Positions 21,098 through 23,871 of a stretch of DNA of 23,871 nt are shown in pieces. Each line of letters begins with the position of its first letter. Within the stretch, counting starts at the first letter, position 1. The position numbers were made by a program, and so were the translations under genes. Source of the stretch: JBDSKH01 sp035556655 (GTDB lineage: Bacteria; Actinomycetota; Actinomycetes; Actinomycetales; Microbacteriaceae); the NCBI GenBank assembly GCA_035556655.1, contig DATMFW010000051.1, positions 1-23,871 of the forward strand, written 5' to 3'. The notes beneath the pieces are model-generated. The model worked only from the letters and a program-made list of their open reading frames with translations, had not been told where the DNA came from and searched no databases.

Positions 21098-22216
21098 ATG
21101 GCCTCCGCACCGCTCGACCGCTTCTACAGCGTCATCCCCGCCGGAGGGATCGGTTCGCGGCTCTGGCCGCTGTCGCGGGCCGACGCCCCCAAGTTCCTGC
21201 ACGATCTCACCGGCTCGGGTACGACGCTGCTGCGCGCGACCTGGGAGCGCTTGGCCCCGCTGTCGGGGGAGCAGCGGGTGATGGTGGTCACCGGCCGGGC
21301 GCACCGCGCCGCGGTCGAGGAGCAGTTGCCCGAACTGGCCGACGCCAACATCGTGCTCGAGAGCGAGCCGAAGGACTCCTCGGCGGCGATCGGGCTCGCG
21401 GCCGCGATCCTCGCTCGGCGCGAGCCGGAGGTGATCATCGGCTCGTTCGCGGCGGATCACGTGATCACCGACGTGGCGGCGTTCGGCGCCTGCGTACGCC
21501 AGGCGGTCGCCGCGGCCGACGCCGGCTACATCGTGGCGATCGGCATCGAGCCGACTGAGGCCGCCATCGGGTTCGGCTACATCGATTGCGGGGATGCGGT
21601 GGAGATCCCCGCGGCCCCCGACGCCAGGATCGTTCGCAGCTTCGTCGAGAAACCGGATCGCGCGACGGCCGAGGCCTACCTCGCCGGCGGAGAGCACCTG
21701 TGGAACGGCGGGATGTTCATCGGCCGCGCCGACCGGCTGCTCGACCAGATGCGCGAATCGGAGCCGGCGCTGGTGGCCGGGCTCGAGGAGCTCGCCGCCG
21801 CCTGGGACGACCCCGCCACCCGTGGCCCGGCGGTGGACCGGATCTGGCCGGGGCTGCGCAAGATCGCCATCGACTACTCGGTCGCCGAGCCCGCCGCGGC
21901 GGCCGGCCGGCTCGTGGTGATCCCCGGAGATTTCGATTGGGACGATGTCGGCGACTTCGCCTCCATCTCGAAGCTGCAGGCGGGCGGGCGCCAATCGGAT
22001 CTGGCGATTCTCGGTGAGAACGCCCGGGTACTGGCCGACGCATCCAGCGGGATCGTGGTGAGCCAGACCGACCGCATCATCTCCCTCATCGGCGTGCACG
22101 ACATCGTCGTGGTCGACACTCCGGACGCGCTGTTGGTCACCACCCGGGCGAATGCGCAGCGGGTGAAGAGCGTCGTCGATGCGCTGAAGCTCAGTGGTCG
22201 GTCCGAGGTCCTCTGA
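21098..22216 (+). CDS. manC: Mannose-1-phosphate guanylyltransferase
   Basis: A 372-residue nucleotidyltransferase making GDP-mannose from mannose-1-phosphate and GTP, feeding mannosylated glycolipids, glycans or glycoproteins of the envelope. The nucleotide-binding signature is PAGGIGSRLWPLSRADAPK (about residues 12-30). Further family segments are FAADHVI, IGFGYI, FVEKPDRATAEAYL, WNGGMFI and WDDVGDF. It lacks the C-terminal phosphomannose isomerase domain of long ManC/AlgA proteins, as is usual in actinobacteria. It is a single gene, followed by a 174-bp intergenic region. Confidence 0.93.
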   Translation: MASAPLDRFYSVIPAGGIGSRLWPLSRADAPKFLHDLTGSGTTLLRATWERLAPLSGEQRVMVVTGRAHRAAVEEQLPELADANIVLESEPKDSSAAIGLAAAILARREPEVIIGSFAADHVITDVAAFGACVRQAVAAADAGYIVAIGIEPTEAAIGFGYIDCGDAVEIPAAPDARIVRSFVEKPDRATAEAYLAGGEHLWNGGMFIGRADRLLDQMRESEPALVAGLEELAAAWDDPATRGPAVDRIWPGLRKIAIDYSVAEPAAAAGRLVVIPGDFDWDDVGDFASISKLQAGGRQSDLAILGENARVLADASSGIVVSQTDRIISLIGVHDIVVVDTPDALLVTTRANAQRVKSVVDALKLSGRSEVL

Positions 22217-22234
22217 CGCGCTCTTAAGAGCACG
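22217..22234. promoter_or_regulatory. Palindrome with GCTCTTAAGAGC core downstream of manC
   Basis: An 18-bp palindrome (one mismatched pair) with a perfect 12-bp core at 22220-22231 starts directly after the manC stop, about 115 nt before the presumed promoter of the lipoprotein gene. It could be a regulator site; a terminator role is unlikely because the stem is short and AT-rich at the centre. Confidence 0.35.
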
Positions 22235-22390
22235 GAACGGCGTGAACATTTCGGAATCCTTTTCCGCGGCGGCCCGGTTTGTAACTGTTCTGCGACGGAG
22301 CCCGAGCCGCAGGTAGCGGTTCGCGTCACATTGGGTAACGTTGTGCCAATTCGCGCGGCATCCTGCCGCTGCGTGATCTTGGAGGACACA
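22235..22390 (+). promoter_or_regulatory. Promoter and leader of the BMP lipoprotein gene
   Basis: A relatively AT-rich patch for this genome holds TTTGTAAC (22270-22279 region) and TAACGT (22336-22341). The latter is a plausible -10 with a start near 22348. A good Shine-Dalgarno sequence, GGAGG, lies at 22381-22385, 5 nt before the GTG, so this gene has a classical leader, unlike most of its neighbours. CGGAA-TCCTT-TTCCG is a small inverted repeat here. Confidence 0.4.
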
Positions 22391-23491
22391 GTGACATTCA
22401 CTTCTCGCAAGACCGCTCTCGCCGGTCTCGCAGCGATCGGCGCGAGCGCGCTTCTGCTCGCCGGTTGTGCCGCAGCCCCCGAAGAGGGCGATGGCGGCGG
22501 CGCCACCTCGGACTACCTGCCCTGCATGGTGTCGGACTCGGGCGGCTTCGACGACAAGTCGTTCAACCAGCTCGGCTACGAGGGCCTGGAGTCCGCGGCC
22601 GAGGAGGCCGGCACCGAGTTCAAGGCCGTCGAGTCCGAGAGCGACGCCGACTACGCCCCGAACATCCAGAGCCTGATCGACGCCAAGTGCGACCTGATCG
22701 TGACCGTGGGCTTCGCGCTGTCGGCCGCGACCGTCGAGGCCGCGCTCGCCAACCCGGATGTCAACTTCGCGATCGTCGACGACGCCGCGGACAACGACTT
22801 CGACGGCACGACCGACGCGCCGAACATCAAGCCGATCCTGTTCGACACGGCTCAGGCCGCGTTCCTCGCCGGCTATGCCGCTGCGGACTACACGAAGACC
22901 GGTGTTCTCGGCACCTTCGCGGGCATCGCCTTCCCGACCGTCACCATCTTCATGGACGGCTTCCACCAGGGCATGACCTACCACAACGAGCAGAAGGGCA
23001 CCGACGTCAAGCTGGTCGGCTACGACCCGGCCAACGTCGACGCGACGCTCGCCACGGGTGGCTTCACCGCTGACGACAACGCCAAGGCCGTCGCGAAGAG
23101 CGTCCTCGACCAGGGCGCCGACGTGCTGCTCCCGGTGGGTGGCCCCATCTTCCAGAGCGGTGGCGCGGCCATCGAGGAGAACGGTGGCGACATCGTGCTG
23201 CTCGGTTGCGACGCGGACGTGTTCGAGACCTTCCCGACCTACGACGACCTGTACTTCACGTCCATCCTGAAGGACATGAAGGCAGCCGTCGGTGACGTCG
23301 TCGTGGCCGCCGCCGGTGGCGACTTCGACGCCTCGCCGTACGTCGGAACCCTCGAGAACGGTGGTGTCGGCATCGCTCCGTTCCACAACTACGAGGACAA
23401 GGTCGCGGCCTCGCTGGCCGGAGAGCTCGACGACATCAAGGCGTCGATCATCTCGGGTGACATCACCGTCACCTCGTACCTGAACAGCTGA
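22391..23491 (+). CDS. BMP-family substrate-binding lipoprotein
   Basis: A 366-residue periplasmic-type binding protein, secreted and lipid-anchored. The signal peptide (basic SRK, then a hydrophobic run) ends in the lipobox LLAGC with C26 as the lipidated residue, followed by an acidic, Gly-rich linker. The mature part matches the basic membrane protein family (PnrA/BmpA/Med): SDSGGFDDKSFNQ near its start, a middle segment GTFAGIAFPTVTIFMDGF, and DVLLPVGGPIFQSGG. Characterised members bind purine nucleosides. The GTG at 22391 is set by GGAGG and a normal signal peptide; an earlier ATG at 22331 would add 20 unlikely residues. The ABC ATPase follows after a hairpin. Confidence 0.92.
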   Translation: MTFTSRKTALAGLAAIGASALLLAGCAAAPEEGDGGGATSDYLPCMVSDSGGFDDKSFNQLGYEGLESAAEEAGTEFKAVESESDADYAPNIQSLIDAKCDLIVTVGFALSAATVEAALANPDVNFAIVDDAADNDFDGTTDAPNIKPILFDTAQAAFLAGYAAADYTKTGVLGTFAGIAFPTVTIFMDGFHQGMTYHNEQKGTDVKLVGYDPANVDATLATGGFTADDNAKAVAKSVLDQGADVLLPVGGPIFQSGGAAIEENGGDIVLLGCDADVFETFPTYDDLYFTSILKDMKAAVGDVVVAAAGGDFDASPYVGTLENGGVGIAPFHNYEDKVAASLAGELDDIKASIISGDITVTSYLNS

Positions 23492-23505
23492 TCAGCTGAT
23501 CGAAC

Positions 23506-23539
23506 CATCGGGGAGACCGGTCCGCCGGTCTCCCCGATG
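23506..23539. terminator. Hairpin between the lipoprotein gene and its ABC ATPase
   Basis: A perfect 15-bp stem (CATCGGGGAGACCGG with its complement) and a TCCG loop begin 15 nt after the stop, with no U-tract. Within a transport operon such a hairpin often acts as a partial terminator or mRNA 3'-end stabiliser, giving more binding protein than ATPase. Confidence 0.75.
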
Positions 23540-23593
23540 CGTCTGTCTCGGGGTGTTTGCCCAGACGGGCGCGAATGAAAGGATGGTCGGGCA

Positions 23594-23871
23594 ATGAAGC
23601 TCGAACTACGCGGAATCACCAAGCGCTTCGGCGACCTCGTCGCCAACGACAGCATCGATCTCGTCGTGCAGCCCGGCGAGATCCACTCGCTGCTGGGCGA
23701 GAACGGCGCGGGCAAGTCGACCCTGATGAACGTGCTCTACGGGCTCTATCAGGCCGAAGAAGGAGAGATCCTGCTCGACGACGTCCCTCAGAAGTTCCAT
23801 GGTCCCGGCGACGCGATGAAGGCCGGCATCGGCATGGTGCACCAGCACTTCATGCTGATCCCCGTGTTCAC
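23594..23871 (+). CDS. ABC transporter ATPase for nucleosides/sugars (partial, 5' end)
   Basis: The first 92 codons of an ATPase cut by the window edge. It begins MKLELRGITKRFGDLVANDS. Walker A is GENGAGKST (35-43), followed by LMNVLYGLYQAEEGEIL, and the Q-loop region is GMVHQHFMLIP (80-90). This pattern is typical of the double-domain ATPases (about 500 residues) of BMP-type nucleoside transporters and of ribose/galactose importers, so a second ATPase domain and two permease genes are expected beyond the window. The ATG at 23594 lies 102 nt after the lipoprotein gene. Confidence 0.9.
   Translation, partial: MKLELRGITKRFGDLVANDSIDLVVQPGEIHSLLGENGAGKSTLMNVLYGLYQAEEGEILLDDVPQKFHGPGDAMKAGIGMVHQHFMLIPVF

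Noticed and set aside
21026..23386. 786-codon open frame antisense to manC and the lipoprotein gene
   Set aside because: Codon-bias shadow: it spans two real genes and their intergenic region and has low-complexity, Arg/Asp/Gly-rich composition.
23485..23498. Perfect palindrome CAGCTGATCAGCTG at the end of the lipoprotein gene
   Set aside because: Short, overlaps the last codons and is next to a much stronger hairpin; probably chance from repeated AGCTGATC.

Overview
This 23.9 kb window is a dense, GC-rich chromosomal segment from a high-GC Gram-positive bacterium, most likely the Microbacteriaceae (Microbacterium or a close relative; inferred from gene content and style, not proven). Supporting signs are the order of the riboflavin operon under an FMN riboswitch, actinobacterial-type sdhCDAB, many ATGA/TGATG gene junctions, and many starts that look leaderless (a TANNNT box 6-7 nt before ATG/GTG). 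I see no phage, insertion sequence, CRISPR array, tRNA or rRNA. Almost all of it is core or housekeeping DNA.

Layout. (1) 1-2860, minus: a small HTH protein, an exporter-type ABC transporter and an IclR-type regulator form a coupled three-gene operon. (2) 2946-5514, plus: an ABC-2 type (DrrAB-like) ATPase and two permeases, divergent from (1) across twin GTCAAC-N4-GTTGAC palindromes. (3) 5610-10072, minus: an SDR (FabG-like), then ribH, ribBA, ribE and ribD, read in the order ribD-ribE-ribBA-ribH from an FMN riboswitch. (4) 10194-13820, minus: HAD hydrolase, trpS, an exonuclease III-type nuclease and a YihY/BrkB membrane protein. (5) 13899-17300, plus: ptsI and an unusual ECF sigma factor fused to a zinc-finger, membrane and Ig-like tail. 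(6) 17483-20924, minus: the succinate dehydrogenase operon. (7) 21098-23871, plus: mannose-1-phosphate guanylyltransferase, then a BMP-type nucleoside-binding lipoprotein and the start of its ABC ATPase, which runs off the window.

The genes themselves are mostly familiar; the less explained signal lies between and at the ends of genes. Two unrelated genes (IclR and HAD) end in the same residues, D-E-N-stop, because one arm of an ~87 bp inverted-repeat element supplies both 3' ends. The two copies have the same 55-nt interior length. A different element of almost the same design (16-bp arms, 56-nt interior) fills the convergent gap at 5520-5607. A third, REP-like family has expanded in frame inside the 3' end of ribD, giving a repeated protein tail, and has another copy by the trpS promoter. 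Finally, the ECF sigma gene is flanked by two copies of a promoter/leader block with base-exact internal spacing. One copy leads into a 29-codon ORF coupled to the sigma start, the other into a short ORF ending in a strong terminator. These are the best candidates for something undescribed; all need comparison with other genomes.
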